64,000 bases of DNA from CAIWHR01 sp035541655 (GCA_035541655.1 DATKMY010000096.1:62001-126000); one strand, 5' to 3'. Counted from the stretch's first letter, positions 17,675 to 26,455 are shown. Numbers and translations: made by a program. The notes: generated from the letters alone by a model not told the origin.

Positions 17675-18478
17675 ATGAATGCCCGAGCCGTTGCCTTTGG
17701 TCTCGTCGTCGCGGCGAGCCCGGTCGCCGACGCGGAGGAGCCGGCCTTGCACCTCTACGCTGCCGGTAGCCTGCGCGGCGCGATGACCGAGGTCGCCCAA
17801 GCGTTCACCGCTGCGGGCGGACCGTCCGTCGCGGCGACCTTCGGCGCCTCGGGCCTGCTGCGCGAGCGGATCGAGAAAGGCGCGAGCGCCGACGTGTTCG
17901 CGTCGGCCGATCTCGGCAATCCGCAGGCGCTCGCGCGGGCCGGCCTCGCGCGTCCGCCGATCGTCTTCACACGGAACCGTCTCTGCGCGATCGTTGCTCC
18001 CGGCGTCGAAGCGACGGCCGAGACGCTGCTCGACCGGATGCTCGATCCGAGCGTGAAGCTCGGCACGTCGACGCCGAAAGCCGACCCCGGCGGCGACTAT
18101 GCGTGGAAGCTCTTCGAGAAAGCCGGCAGCATCAGGCCGGGCGCGTACACGGCGCTCGACGCGAAGGCGTTGAAGCTGACCGGCGGACCCGATTCGCCGC
18201 CGCCTCCGGCCGATCGATCGGTTTACGCCGCGCTGATCGGCGAGCGCAAGGCCGACATCTTCCTGACGTACTGTACCAACGCGATCGTCGCGATCCGCGA
18301 GGTCGGCGGCGCACGGATGATCGCGATCGGCGAGCCGCTCGCGGTCGGCGCCGACTACGGACTGACGACGATGAAGGACGCAGCGCCGGCGGCGACGCGC
18401 TTCGTCGAGTTCGTGCTGTCCGACCAAGGGCAGGCGATCCTCGCGCGCCACGGCTTCGCGCCGGTAGCGGAGCGATGA
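17675..18478 (+). CDS. ModA-like molybdate/oxyanion-binding periplasmic protein
   Basis: Second solute-binding protein in the tup operon, 267 residues with a signal peptide ending near VADA. The mature start LHLYAAGSLRGAMTEVAQAF resembles ModA (AAASL). The mid-protein GTSTPKADPGGDYAWKLFEK segment is typical of ModA-type type-II binding proteins. No ModB or ModC gene of its own follows; a separate modABC lies at 51-53.7 kb. It may dock on TupB/TupC or act as a sensor or scavenger. The gap from tupA is 18 bases, so it is likely part of the same transcript. Confidence 0.88.
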   Translation: MNARAVAFGLVVAASPVADAEEPALHLYAAGSLRGAMTEVAQAFTAAGGPSVAATFGASGLLRERIEKGASADVFASADLGNPQALARAGLARPPIVFTRNRLCAIVAPGVEATAETLLDRMLDPSVKLGTSTPKADPGGDYAWKLFEKAGSIRPGAYTALDAKALKLTGGPDSPPPPADRSVYAALIGERKADIFLTYCTNAIVAIREVGGARMIAIGEPLAVGADYGLTTMKDAAPAATRFVEFVLSDQGQAILARHGFAPVAER

Positions 18479-18552
18479 GGCGGTACGATGGACGCCGCGC
18501 GTGGCGCGCCGGGCCGATGTGGCCAGCGCAGTCGCGGAGGGCTGGAGCAATC

Positions 18553-19089
18553 ATGAGGCGCGTCTCGTTCGGCGTCGTTCTCGCCGTCGTCACGCTCGCG
18601 GCGCACACGAGCGTCGCGCAGAACGGGCCCGGGCTGCCGACCACGCTGATCGTCGACGGGAACGTCGAGAACCGGCTGAGCTTCACGCTCGCCGATCTGC
18701 GCCGGCTCCCGGTGCGGCAGGTCGAGGACGTGCGCCAGGTCAGGGTAACCGGCGCGCTCGCAGCGGCGGACGGAACGACGCGGCGCTACTCGGGCGTATT
18801 GCTGCGCGACTTGATCGCGGCGGCGAAGCCCGTCGAGCGCGAGCGCCACGACCTCCGCCGGAGCATCGTCGTCGCGACGGCGACCGACGGCTACCAGGCG
18901 GTGTTCTCGTGGGCCGAGCTCTTTCTCTCGCCGATCGGCGACGGGGCGATCGTCGTCTTCGAGCGCGACGGCGCGCCTCTCGACGCGAGCGAAGGCCCGT
19001 TCGCCATCGTCTCTCTGCGGGACGCGCAGCCGGGGCCGCGCCATGTGAAATGGCTGGAGCGGCTCGAGCTCCGCCGCGTCGCGAACTAG
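18553..19089 (+). CDS. secreted sulfite-oxidase-fold (molybdopterin-binding-like) protein without the Mo-ligating cysteine
   Basis: 178 residues with a Sec signal peptide (cut near SVAQ). The mature part resembles the oxidoreductase molybdopterin-binding (SUOX/YedY) fold: LIVDGNVENRLSFTLADLRRLP near the start, YSGVLLRDLIAAA in the middle, and GPFAIVSLRDAQPGPRHVKWLERLEL at the end. The protein contains no cysteine at all, so it cannot coordinate Mo as sulfite oxidases do. A role as a cofactor-binding or structural relative is likely. It lies between a ModA-like gene and a ModE-like gene, so a link to molybdenum is supported by context. Confidence 0.8.
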   Translation: MRRVSFGVVLAVVTLAAHTSVAQNGPGLPTTLIVDGNVENRLSFTLADLRRLPVRQVEDVRQVRVTGALAAADGTTRRYSGVLLRDLIAAAKPVERERHDLRRSIVVATATDGYQAVFSWAELFLSPIGDGAIVVFERDGAPLDASEGPFAIVSLRDAQPGPRHVKWLERLELRRVAN

Positions 19090-19226
19090 CCTCGAAGCGC
19101 GGGCGCGTGCGCATCGTCGCGGGCGGGAGCCGCCGACGACTATAATCGGCGGTAGCGCCAGCTGCGCGAGCGAAAGTGGTCGGGAGGATCGATGCTCTCG
19201 AATCGATCGCTCGCGCGCCACCCGCC

Positions 19227-19586
19227 ATGTCATCGAAACGCCCGAAGCCCGAAGTCCGATTCCGCCTGCGCATCACCAAGGGCGACGCGATCGCCATCGG
19301 CCCCGGCAAGACCGAGCTGCTCGAGGCGATCGCGGAGACCGGCTCGCTGACCTCGGCGGCGAAATCCCTCGGCATGTCGTACCGGCGTGCGTGGCTTCTC
19401 GTCGACACGATGAACCAGTGCTTTCGCGATCCCGTGGTGACGACCGCTTCGGGCGGCCCGCAAGGCGGCGGCACCGTGCTGACCGACGTCGGGCGTGAAG
19501 TCGTTCGCCGCTACCGGCGTGCCGAAGCCGTCGCGCTCGCCGGCGGGAAGCGCGACACCGATGCGATTCTCGGATTGCTGCGCTGA
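19227..19586 (+). CDS. ModE-like winged-helix regulator (DNA-binding domain only)
   Basis: 119 residues consisting of the ModE N-terminal winged helix: LRITKGDAIAIGPGKTELLE followed by the helix-turn-helix GSLTSAAKSLGMSYRRAWLL and a GGGTVLTDVGREVVRRYR wing. There is no C-terminal TOBE/molybdate-binding domain, so any ligand sensing must come from elsewhere, for example the molbindin at 13927. It ends the tup-associated operon. It could act on the ModE-type operator at 51021-51038 or on this island; both are inference. Confidence 0.88.
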   Translation: MSSKRPKPEVRFRLRITKGDAIAIGPGKTELLEAIAETGSLTSAAKSLGMSYRRAWLLVDTMNQCFRDPVVTTASGGPQGGGTVLTDVGREVVRRYRRAEAVALAGGKRDTDAILGLLR

Positions 19587-19652
19587 GCCGCCGGCCGTTG
19601 CAGCGGCGAATTCCCATTCTCGAACTCCGTCGATTCCCATCCGCGAGCAGCC

Positions 19653-20240
19653 ATGGCCTTCCTTGAACCCGTAACGCTCGACGGCCGCCACGTGCGGATC
19701 GAGCCGCTTGCCCACGAACACGCCGATGGCGTCCGCGCCGCCGCTGCGGACGGCGAGCTCTGGCGCCTCTGGTACACGAGCGTCCCCGCGCCCGACAGGA
19801 CGACGGAGTGGATCGACATCGCTCTCGACATGCGTACGCGTCTCGGCGCGATGCCGTTCGTCGTCCGCGAGAAGCCGGTCGGCGACATCGTCGGCGCGAC
19901 GCGCTACTTCAACGTCGACGCGACGAACCGCCGGCTCGAGATCGGCCACACGTGGTACGCGAAGCGCGTGCAGCGCAGCGCAGTCAACACCGAGTGCAAG
20001 CTGCTGCTCCTCACGCATGCGTTCGAGGCGCTCGGCTGCATCGCCGTCGAGTTCCGCACCCATTTTTTCAACTTCGCGTCGCGCGAGGCGATCGCGCGCC
20101 TCGGTGCGAAGCAGGACGGGATCCTGCGCAACCACGCGATCATGCCCGACGGAACGCTGCGCGACACCGTCGTGTTCAGCATCATCGCGCCCGAGTGGCC
20201 GGCAGTGAAGCGCCACCTCCGGTTCCGCCTGGAGCGTTGA
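19653..20240 (+). CDS. GNAT family N-acetyltransferase (RimJ/RimL-like)
   Basis: 195-residue acetyl-CoA-dependent N-acetyltransferase of the RimJ/RimL type. The family opening LEPVTLDGRHVRIEPLAHEH is at about 4-23. The central RLEIGHTWYAKRVQRSAVNTE region corresponds to the acetyl-CoA-binding motif A, and FRTHFFNFASREAIARLGAK to motif B. The substrate is unknown. The stop overlaps the start of the VWA gene (TGATG), so the two are translationally coupled. Confidence 0.9.
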   Translation: MAFLEPVTLDGRHVRIEPLAHEHADGVRAAAADGELWRLWYTSVPAPDRTTEWIDIALDMRTRLGAMPFVVREKPVGDIVGATRYFNVDATNRRLEIGHTWYAKRVQRSAVNTECKLLLLTHAFEALGCIAVEFRTHFFNFASREAIARLGAKQDGILRNHAIMPDGTLRDTVVFSIIAPEWPAVKRHLRFRLER

Positions 20241-21415
20241 TGCTGATCGGCTTCTTCCTGCACCTCAAGGGCGCGCGGCTGCCGGTGTCGACGCGCGAGT
20301 TCCTCACGCTGCTCGACGCGCTGCGGCATCGCGTCGTGTCGCTGTCGCTCGACGACTTCTACCACCTCGCGCGCGCCGCGCTCGTCAAGGACGAGGCGCT
20401 CTACGATCGCTACGACCTCGCGTTCGCGACGTATTTCAGGAACGTCGAGGCGATCTTCGACGTCCGCGCGGAGATTCCCGAGGAGTGGCTGCGCAAGGAA
20501 TTCGAGCGCCTGCTCTCGGCGGAGGACAAGGCGAAGATCGCGGCGATGGGCGGCTGGGACAAGCTGATGGAGACGCTGAAGAAGCGACTCGAAGAGCAGA
20601 AGGGGCGGCATGCCGGCGGCAGCAAATGGATCGGCACCGGCGGCACGAGCCCGTTCGGCGCGTACGGCTACAACCCCGAAGGGATTCGCACCGGGCAGGC
20701 GACGAGCGGCAATCGCAGCGCGGTCAAGGTGTGGGACGAGCGGAACTTCCGCAATCTCGACGGCGACGTCGAGCTCAACACCCGCAACATCAAGATCGCG
20801 CTGCGCAAGCTCCGCCGCTTCGCGCGCGAAGGAATCCCCGAGGAGCTCGACATGGACGGCACGATCGCCGGCACTGCGAGGAACGCCGGCTATCTCGACC
20901 TCCACCTCGTTCCCGAGCGCCGCAACCGTGTCAAGGTGCTGCTCTTTCTCGACGTCGGCGGCTCGATGGATCCGCACGTCAGGCTCTGCGAGGAGCTCTT
21001 CTCCGCGACGCGCACCGAGTTCCGCCATGTCGAGCACTTCTACTTCCACAACTGCATCTACGACTACGTGTGGCGCGACAACGCGCGACGGCGCTTCGAT
21101 CGCGTCGACACGTGGGATATCCTGCACAAGTACGGGCCCGACTGGAAGGTGATCCTCGTCGGCGACGCTGCGATGAGCCCGTATGAGCTCGTGCAGGCGG
21201 GCGGCTCCGTCGAGTACGCGAACGAGGAGCCCGGAGCGCTGTGGCTCAAGCGGGTCGCCGAGCACTATCGGCGCGTCATTTGGTGGAACCCCGAGCCGCC
21301 GCGCGCGTGGGAATACACGCGCTCGACGCAGATCGTCCTGCAGACGATCGGCCCGCGGATGTATCCGCTGACGCTCGACGGAATCGCCCGCGGCATCGAC
21401 GCGCTGCGGCACTGA
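20240..21415 (+). CDS. VWA domain-containing CoxE-like protein, partner of the MoxR ATPase
   Basis: 391-residue cytosolic protein with a long N-terminal region (PVSTREFLTLLDALRHR near 15-31) and a C-terminal von Willebrand A domain. The MIDAS is the degenerate DVGGSM at 238-243, as in CoxE-like proteins. WDILHKYGPDWKVILVGDAAMSPYEL and RVIWWNPEP fit the same family. These proteins work with a MoxR AAA+ ATPase as a two-part chaperone. The only such ATPase in the window is at 13041-13883, separated from this gene by the Mo/W island. Confidence 0.92.
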   Translation: MLIGFFLHLKGARLPVSTREFLTLLDALRHRVVSLSLDDFYHLARAALVKDEALYDRYDLAFATYFRNVEAIFDVRAEIPEEWLRKEFERLLSAEDKAKIAAMGGWDKLMETLKKRLEEQKGRHAGGSKWIGTGGTSPFGAYGYNPEGIRTGQATSGNRSAVKVWDERNFRNLDGDVELNTRNIKIALRKLRRFAREGIPEELDMDGTIAGTARNAGYLDLHLVPERRNRVKVLLFLDVGGSMDPHVRLCEELFSATRTEFRHVEHFYFHNCIYDYVWRDNARRRFDRVDTWDILHKYGPDWKVILVGDAAMSPYELVQAGGSVEYANEEPGALWLKRVAEHYRRVIWWNPEPPRAWEYTRSTQIVLQTIGPRMYPLTLDGIARGIDALRH

Positions 21416-21433
21416 GCGGGATCCGGCGGCGCC

Positions 21434-22306
21434 ATGGACGCGGCGTGGCAGTCCGCCGCACTCGCGCGGATCGGCGCCCGGCCGAACGCCGTGCGGTGGG
21501 TCAGGCTGAGCGGGGGCACGTTCGGCGGGGCGTGGCGTCTCGAGTCCGGCGGCGGCCGCTATTTCGTGAAGACGCAGGACGCGTCGCGCCTCGCAATGCT
21601 CGAGGCCGAAGCGGACGGCTTGCGCGAGCTATCGCGCGCCGGAGCGATTCGCGTGCCGGCTTCCCGCGCCTGCGCGAGCGCCGGCGGATGCGCCTTCCTG
21701 GTGCTCGAATGGCTCGACTTCGGTGACGGCGGCCGCGATGCGGCCCTGGGGGCCGCGCTCGCGCAACTCCATCGGACTACTGCCGACCGTTACGGTTGGC
21801 GGCGCGGCAACGCGATAGGCGCGACGCCGCAGGACAATCGCTGGAGCGACGACTGGGCAGCGTTCTTCCGCGATCGACGCATCGGACCCCAGCTCGAGCT
21901 TGCCGCGCGCAATGGGAGCGGGGAGGCGCTGCAGCGCGACGGAGAGCGGCTGCTCGCCGCAATCCCGTCACTGCTCGCGGGCCACGCACCTGCCGCGTCG
22001 CTGCTCCACGGCGACCTCTGGTGCGGAAACGCGGCGCGCCTCGCGTCGGGCGAAGCGGTGATCTACGATCCGGCCGTCTATTTCGGCGATCGCGAAGCCG
22101 ATCTCGCGATGACGGAGCTCTTCGGCGGCTTTGGCTCCGACTTCCACGCCGCGTATCGCGCGGTGTCGCCCGTCGACTGCGGCTATGCGGTGCGGCGCAC
22201 GCTGTACAACCTCTACCATGTTCTGAACCACTTCAACTTGTTCGGTGGCGGATACGACAGCCAGGCGCAGACGATGATCGCGCAGCTGCTGACGGAGGTC
22301 CGTTAA
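21434..22306 (+). CDS. fructosamine kinase family protein
   Basis: Kinase of the fructosamine-3-kinase/aminoglycoside-phosphotransferase fold, 290 residues. The ATP-side lysine is in YFVKTQ (K46), the catalytic loop LHGDLWCGN at 191-199 and the metal-binding IYDPAVYFGDREADLAM at about 210-226. Bacterial members phosphorylate ketosamines (glycated amines) and so help protein deglycation. It starts 18 bases after the VWA gene and is convergent with the DUF1501 gene. Confidence 0.94.
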   Translation: MDAAWQSAALARIGARPNAVRWVRLSGGTFGGAWRLESGGGRYFVKTQDASRLAMLEAEADGLRELSRAGAIRVPASRACASAGGCAFLVLEWLDFGDGGRDAALGAALAQLHRTTADRYGWRRGNAIGATPQDNRWSDDWAAFFRDRRIGPQLELAARNGSGEALQRDGERLLAAIPSLLAGHAPAASLLHGDLWCGNAARLASGEAVIYDPAVYFGDREADLAMTELFGGFGSDFHAAYRAVSPVDCGYAVRRTLYNLYHVLNHFNLFGGGYDSQAQTMIAQLLTEVR

Positions 22307-22338
22307 GCCGTCGAATTACCCCGCCGCCCGCGCGATCG

Positions 22339-23760
22339 CTACGTCATGAATCCCAGATCCGAGGTCGCGAACGCGCCCAGGTTCGGGAAAACCTGCGCGA
22401 GCGCCGTCGCCGGAACGCCGAACCACCTGGCGAGCGTCGCGCCGTACTGATCGACTGCCGTCGTCGGAATCCACCGACCTTCCTGCTCGGCGTCGTTGGG
22501 GCCTCCGAGCACAAGCTCGGGAAACGCGCCGTAGAAGCGGCCGCCCGCCACCGCATCGCCCAGGATGAAGTGATGACTGCCCCACGCGTGGTCGGTCCCG
22601 CCTCCGGATGCGGGCTGCAGCGTGCGGCCGAAATCGGACAGCGTGAAGGTCGTCACCTGACTGCCCGCGCCGAGCGCCGCCATCGCGTCGTAGAACGCCT
22701 TCAGCGCGGGCGAGAGATCGGCAAAGAGCTTCTGCTGCCGATTGAGCTGGTCGCCGTGGGTGTCGAAGCTGCCGAGCTGCACGAAGAAGATCTGGCGTTG
22801 TGCGCCGATCAGGCTGCGCGCGGCGACCAGCGTCGCCACCCGGTGGAGCTGGTTGGCGATGTCGCTCGTGAGCGCGCTGAAGAACGGATCGACGACAGGC
22901 GAGGTGCCCGACAGGATCGGGTTGAGCGTCGTCGAAAGCGCGAGCCCCTGGTTGCCGACCGCCTGCAGCTGTGGCACGAACACGTTGTCGCCAGGCTGGC
23001 CGAGGAGGACTTTGACGGCCGCCAACCGCGCGTTTGCCGCCGCAGTGTTGGGGAAGCCCTGCAGCGCGAAGGAGCCCGTCACCGGAACCGAGAGCGATGC
23101 GCTCGCCGCGCCGCTCCCGAAGAGCACCGTGCCGTCGAGCGAGGTCACCACCGGCATCGTCGTGCTCGAGCCGGCGTTCAGACCGGCCACCTGATCGGCG
23201 ATGCGGCCGCCCCAGCCGGTCGCCGACGGCATGGTCGAGATCGAGCTCTGCCACTGCGCCTGCTGGTCGGCATGCGAATAGAGCGACTGAGGCTGGATGC
23301 CCGCTGCGTACTGCGCCTGAGTGGTCGGCTGCGTGAGCGTGCCGACGTTGGCGAGCATCGCGAGCTTGTTCTTCGCGAACAGGCTCTGGAGCTCGATGAG
23401 CGCCGGATGCAGCCCGTAGGGCGTGCCTTCGTTGGCGGGCTGAATCGGCAGCAGCTGCGCCTTCGTGAGCTGGATCCCCGAGCTCGCCGGCCGCGCCGCG
23501 GCATAAGCGGCATATCCCGCGGCGTCGAGCGGCACCACTGTGTTGTTGCCGTCGTTACCGCCGAACATGAACACGCAGACCAGCGCCTTGTAGCCGCTCG
23601 CGGCCGGAGCGCTCGTCGTGCTCGCGGCGGCGGCCGAGGCGATCGCCTGCAGTGCGTCGAAGCGCGCGGCGAGCCCGAGGGATCCGAGCGCGGCCATCCG
23701 GCGGACGAAGCCGCGCCGCGCGGGCGCCGAACAACGGAACGAGGAGATCGGCTTGCTCAT
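22339..23760 (-). CDS. DUF1501 family protein, Tat-exported
   Basis: 473-residue DUF1501 protein with a sulfatase/alkaline-phosphatase-like fold. The N-terminus carries a twin-arginine type signal: ARRGFVRRMAALGSLGLAA at about 14-32, with a cut near residue 45. The mature protein starts with ALVCVFMFGGNDGNNTVVPL, the DUF1501 hallmark, and later has VQLGSFDTHGDQ, SDFGRTLQ and HAWGSHHFILG. It lies two bases downstream of the DUF1800 gene. DUF1800-DUF1501 pairs are common in proteobacteria and planctomycetes; their function is unknown. Confidence 0.92.
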   Translation of the reverse strand: MSKPISSFRCSAPARRGFVRRMAALGSLGLAARFDALQAIASAAAASTTSAPAASGYKALVCVFMFGGNDGNNTVVPLDAAGYAAYAAARPASSGIQLTKAQLLPIQPANEGTPYGLHPALIELQSLFAKNKLAMLANVGTLTQPTTQAQYAAGIQPQSLYSHADQQAQWQSSISTMPSATGWGGRIADQVAGLNAGSSTTMPVVTSLDGTVLFGSGAASASLSVPVTGSFALQGFPNTAAANARLAAVKVLLGQPGDNVFVPQLQAVGNQGLALSTTLNPILSGTSPVVDPFFSALTSDIANQLHRVATLVAARSLIGAQRQIFFVQLGSFDTHGDQLNRQQKLFADLSPALKAFYDAMAALGAGSQVTTFTLSDFGRTLQPASGGGTDHAWGSHHFILGDAVAGGRFYGAFPELVLGGPNDAEQEGRWIPTTAVDQYGATLARWFGVPATALAQVFPNLGAFATSDLGFMT

Positions 23761-23762
23761 GG

Positions 23763-25448
23763 TTAGCGCTCCACTTGGTATTGCGGCGAAGTGACGACGA
23801 GGTAGAACGCCGTCTTCGCACGCGTCAGCGTGTCGGACGCCGGCACTGCGCCAACCGCGGTCGCGAGCGTCGTTTGCATCGCGGCGGGCATCGTTCCGTG
23901 GAAGAACAGCGCGTTCAGTTCCGCGATGAGCGCGGCCGGGTTCGCCGCCAGCGCTTGCCAGGGCGTCCAATTCGGCTGCGTACCGATCGCCCCCGGCAGC
24001 GTCGCGAGCGGAGGTATCGAGCCGAACACGAACGTGTTGCCGAAGTTGTAGAGGCTGATCGTGGTCGCGGCGTTGCGCAGCGCGAACTCCGGCGCCTGCA
24101 CGCTCAACCCTGTCGGCATGTAGTTCGGCGGGTAGTAGTTGAAGACCGACGGCGCGTTGAACAGGTTCTCGCCCATGTTCTCTGCGCTGCTCGCGAGATA
24201 TACCCCGTCCGAAGCCGCTCCCGCGGCGCGCGCGATCGCGGTGACCAGGAGCACCGGCTCGCGAACTTTGCCGTACGCCGCCGCGCTCTGCGTGTCTCCG
24301 CGGGCTTCCGGATCGGTGAGAATCGCGGCAACGATCGCCTTCAGATCTCCGCGCACGCCGGCGCCGTTGTCGGCGAAAACCGCCGCCACCCGGGCCACAA
24401 AGGCAGGCGAGGGGTTGCTGGTGACGAGTTTCTGGATGAGCTGGCGCCCGATGAACGGCCCGACGTTCGGGTGGGTGAAGATGTTGTGGATCGCGAATGC
24501 GAGGTCGACGTTCATCGGCTTCCCGGCCGAGTCGGTCACCTCGCCCAACAACTCCTTGGCGCCCGTGTCGTGATTGGAAGGCACTCCGACCATCGGCCCG
24601 TTGAAGTTCTTCGGATTGTGCATGTGCTGCACCGCGCCGGACGGCAGCGGATAGGTCCACCCGGTGTAGACGTGCGCGAAGCCCTCGACCGTGTCCTGCT
24701 CATAGGTCGGGATCGGGAATCCGGCGCTGTCGAGGAGCTGGGTGCCGTCCGCGTTGAGCTCCCACAGCCCGATCGAGAAGAGCTGCATCAGCTCGCGCGC
24801 ATAGTTCTCGTTCGGATTGACGGCACCCGCGGGCTTGTCGTTGTTGACCATGTTCAGGTAGTCGCCCATCACCGGGGACAGCGTCACCTTGGTCATCAGG
24901 TCCTCGAAGTTCCCGAACGCCCCGTCGAGCAGGATCTGCTGGTACTGCGCCATTCCGTAGACCTGCGGCACCACCACGCCGGACGTCACGAAGATCTGCG
25001 ACAGCGCGAAGGCGACGCGCTGACGCAGCTGGTCGGGGTTGGCAAGCGCGTTCTGGAAGAACGCATTGCGCAGGAGGAAGAGCGAGTAGTTGTTGCGCAG
25101 GCATTGCGCATCCGGACTCGTCGCGCAGTAAGTGGTGGCGTCGATCGGCACCGCGGGAAATGTCGGGTAGCGCGAGCCCGTGGCCGCGAACTGCTCGGCG
25201 AGCCACCCCTGCACTCCGATCGCCTGCACGTGCGCGACGAGCGCATCGGTGGGACCGAAGCTCGACTGCTCGAGCAGTCGCGTGGCATCGGCCCGGTCGA
25301 GCAGGCTGGCCGCCTCGCTGCTCGAAGCGACGAGCGAGAAAAGTGCCGAAAGGGCGACCGCGAGCGAGCATCGTGCAATTCCGCGCGCCGTGAAACAGGG
25401 GGCCGCGGGCTCTTCTGCGCCTGTGTTGCCTTTCGATGCGAAGGTCAT
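23763..25448 (-). CDS. DUF1800 family protein, secreted
   Basis: 561 residues from the ATG at 25448, which has a GGAGAG ribosome-binding site six bases upstream; an in-frame ATG at 25484 lacks this and is less likely. A signal peptide (ARCSLAVALSALFSLVASSSEA) is followed by LDRADATRLLEQSSFGPT. The DUF1800 landmarks RQRVAFALSQIFVTS, NENYARELMQLFSIG and LTDPEARGD are present. It is partner of the downstream DUF1501 protein, probably in the same transcript. No enzymatic role is established for the family. Confidence 0.92.
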   Translation of the reverse strand: MTFASKGNTGAEEPAAPCFTARGIARCSLAVALSALFSLVASSSEAASLLDRADATRLLEQSSFGPTDALVAHVQAIGVQGWLAEQFAATGSRYPTFPAVPIDATTYCATSPDAQCLRNNYSLFLLRNAFFQNALANPDQLRQRVAFALSQIFVTSGVVVPQVYGMAQYQQILLDGAFGNFEDLMTKVTLSPVMGDYLNMVNNDKPAGAVNPNENYARELMQLFSIGLWELNADGTQLLDSAGFPIPTYEQDTVEGFAHVYTGWTYPLPSGAVQHMHNPKNFNGPMVGVPSNHDTGAKELLGEVTDSAGKPMNVDLAFAIHNIFTHPNVGPFIGRQLIQKLVTSNPSPAFVARVAAVFADNGAGVRGDLKAIVAAILTDPEARGDTQSAAAYGKVREPVLLVTAIARAAGAASDGVYLASSAENMGENLFNAPSVFNYYPPNYMPTGLSVQAPEFALRNAATTISLYNFGNTFVFGSIPPLATLPGAIGTQPNWTPWQALAANPAALIAELNALFFHGTMPAAMQTTLATAVGAVPASDTLTRAKTAFYLVVTSPQYQVER

Positions 25449-25840
25449 CGTTTGCTCTCCAGCAGCTCCCATCTCGGGTTTCATGGATCGGTCGCTTGTG
25501 CGTCTCTAGGATGGATGCGGGCACTCTGTCACCCGCGTGATCCAAACGCCGCTGCGCTGCCGATCGTTTACGGATCTTTGTAAATCGATGTGACAACAGA
25601 GGGCGGAGTCTGCTTGTCGTGTACAGCGCCACGGCTTCGTGAGATCGCGCGCGATCATCGGCGACAGCGCGGCGAAAGCTGGGCGACAGCAACGCCACGC
25701 ACGCGATTGCGCCGCCGCCCGTCATCGTGCACCGACCTGTCGGGAACGAGGTATTGCCGAACGGGCTATTGCCTCGTCGACGCCGCCGAAGGGCATGCGC
25801 GCCGACCGACGGGGAATCGACCGCTATCGCGGTGCGGGCG
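25449..25840. other. 392-base non-coding stretch upstream of the DUF1800 gene
   Basis: The gap lies between the DUF1800 start (minus strand) and the PEBP gene end (minus strand). No convincing gene is visible; short frames here have no recognisable protein. An inverted repeat TTTAC (25567-25571) / GTAAA (25580-25584), inside an AT-richer patch about 120 bases upstream of the DUF1800 start, is the only structured signal and may belong to its promoter. Confidence 0.5.
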
Positions 25841-26455
25841 TCATCGCCGCTTCTGATACGTGCCGACCAGCGTTGCCTGCGCGAGTACGTGTCCCCGCAT
25901 CGCCTGCTCCAGCGCCGCCTTGTTCGGGCGCTTGAGATCGGTCAGTACGGTATCGAGCGCGTACAGTTTGTGGAAATAGCGGTGGCGTCCGACGGGCGGA
26001 CACGGCCCGCCGTAGGCCGCGCGTCCCCAATCGTTGACGCCCTCGCGCGTGCCCGAGGGTAAAGCAGCCGTCTCGACGGCTTCGGGCAGGCCGGCCGCCT
26101 TCGAGTCGATGTTGTAGAGGACCCAGTGCACCCACGTCATCTCGGGTGCCGCAGGGTCCGGTGCATCGGGGTCATCGACGATGAGCGCGAAACTCTTCGT
26201 GCCCGCAGGGGCGCCGCTCCATGCAAGTGGCGGCGAAATATCCTTCCCGTCGCAGGTGTAGAGCGATGGTATCGAACCGTTGGGAGAGAAGGCGTTGGAA
26301 GCAATCTTGAGGGTCATCGAGTTGTCCTCCGCGCAGGCGGGCAGCGGGCTTACGCTGCAAAGCGCGAGAAGGCCTGTCGCCACTGCCGCACCCGATCGCC
26401 GCAGGGTTCGGATCGCAGAGAACACGACAACGTCAGTCACGGCCGCCGGGTGCAC
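25841..26455 (-). CDS. YbhB/YbcL family Raf kinase inhibitor-like (PEBP) protein, exported
   Basis: Phosphatidylethanolamine-binding-protein fold, 204 residues from the first GTG. The PEBP landmarks are YTCDGKDISPPLAW, SFALIVDDPDAPDP, TWVHWVLYNI and GPCPPVGRHRYFHKLYALD. The N-terminus is a signal peptide (AAVATGLLALCSVSPLPACA), so it acts in the periplasm or as a lipoprotein if the cysteine in PLPAC is used. Two further in-frame GTGs (26440, 26425) are plausible starts and keep the signal. The biological role of bacterial PEBPs is poorly known. It is divergent from the ICL/PEPM-family gene. Confidence 0.9.
   Translation of the reverse strand: MHPAAVTDVVVFSAIRTLRRSGAAVATGLLALCSVSPLPACAEDNSMTLKIASNAFSPNGSIPSLYTCDGKDISPPLAWSGAPAGTKSFALIVDDPDAPDPAAPEMTWVHWVLYNIDSKAAGLPEAVETAALPSGTREGVNDWGRAAYGGPCPPVGRHRYFHKLYALDTVLTDLKRPNKAALEQAMRGHVLAQATLVGTYQKRR

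Noticed and set aside
25590..25935. Short plus-strand open frames between the DUF1800 and PEBP genes
   Set aside because: Arg/Cys/Pro-rich translations without a ribosome-binding site or known family, partly antisense to the PEBP gene.
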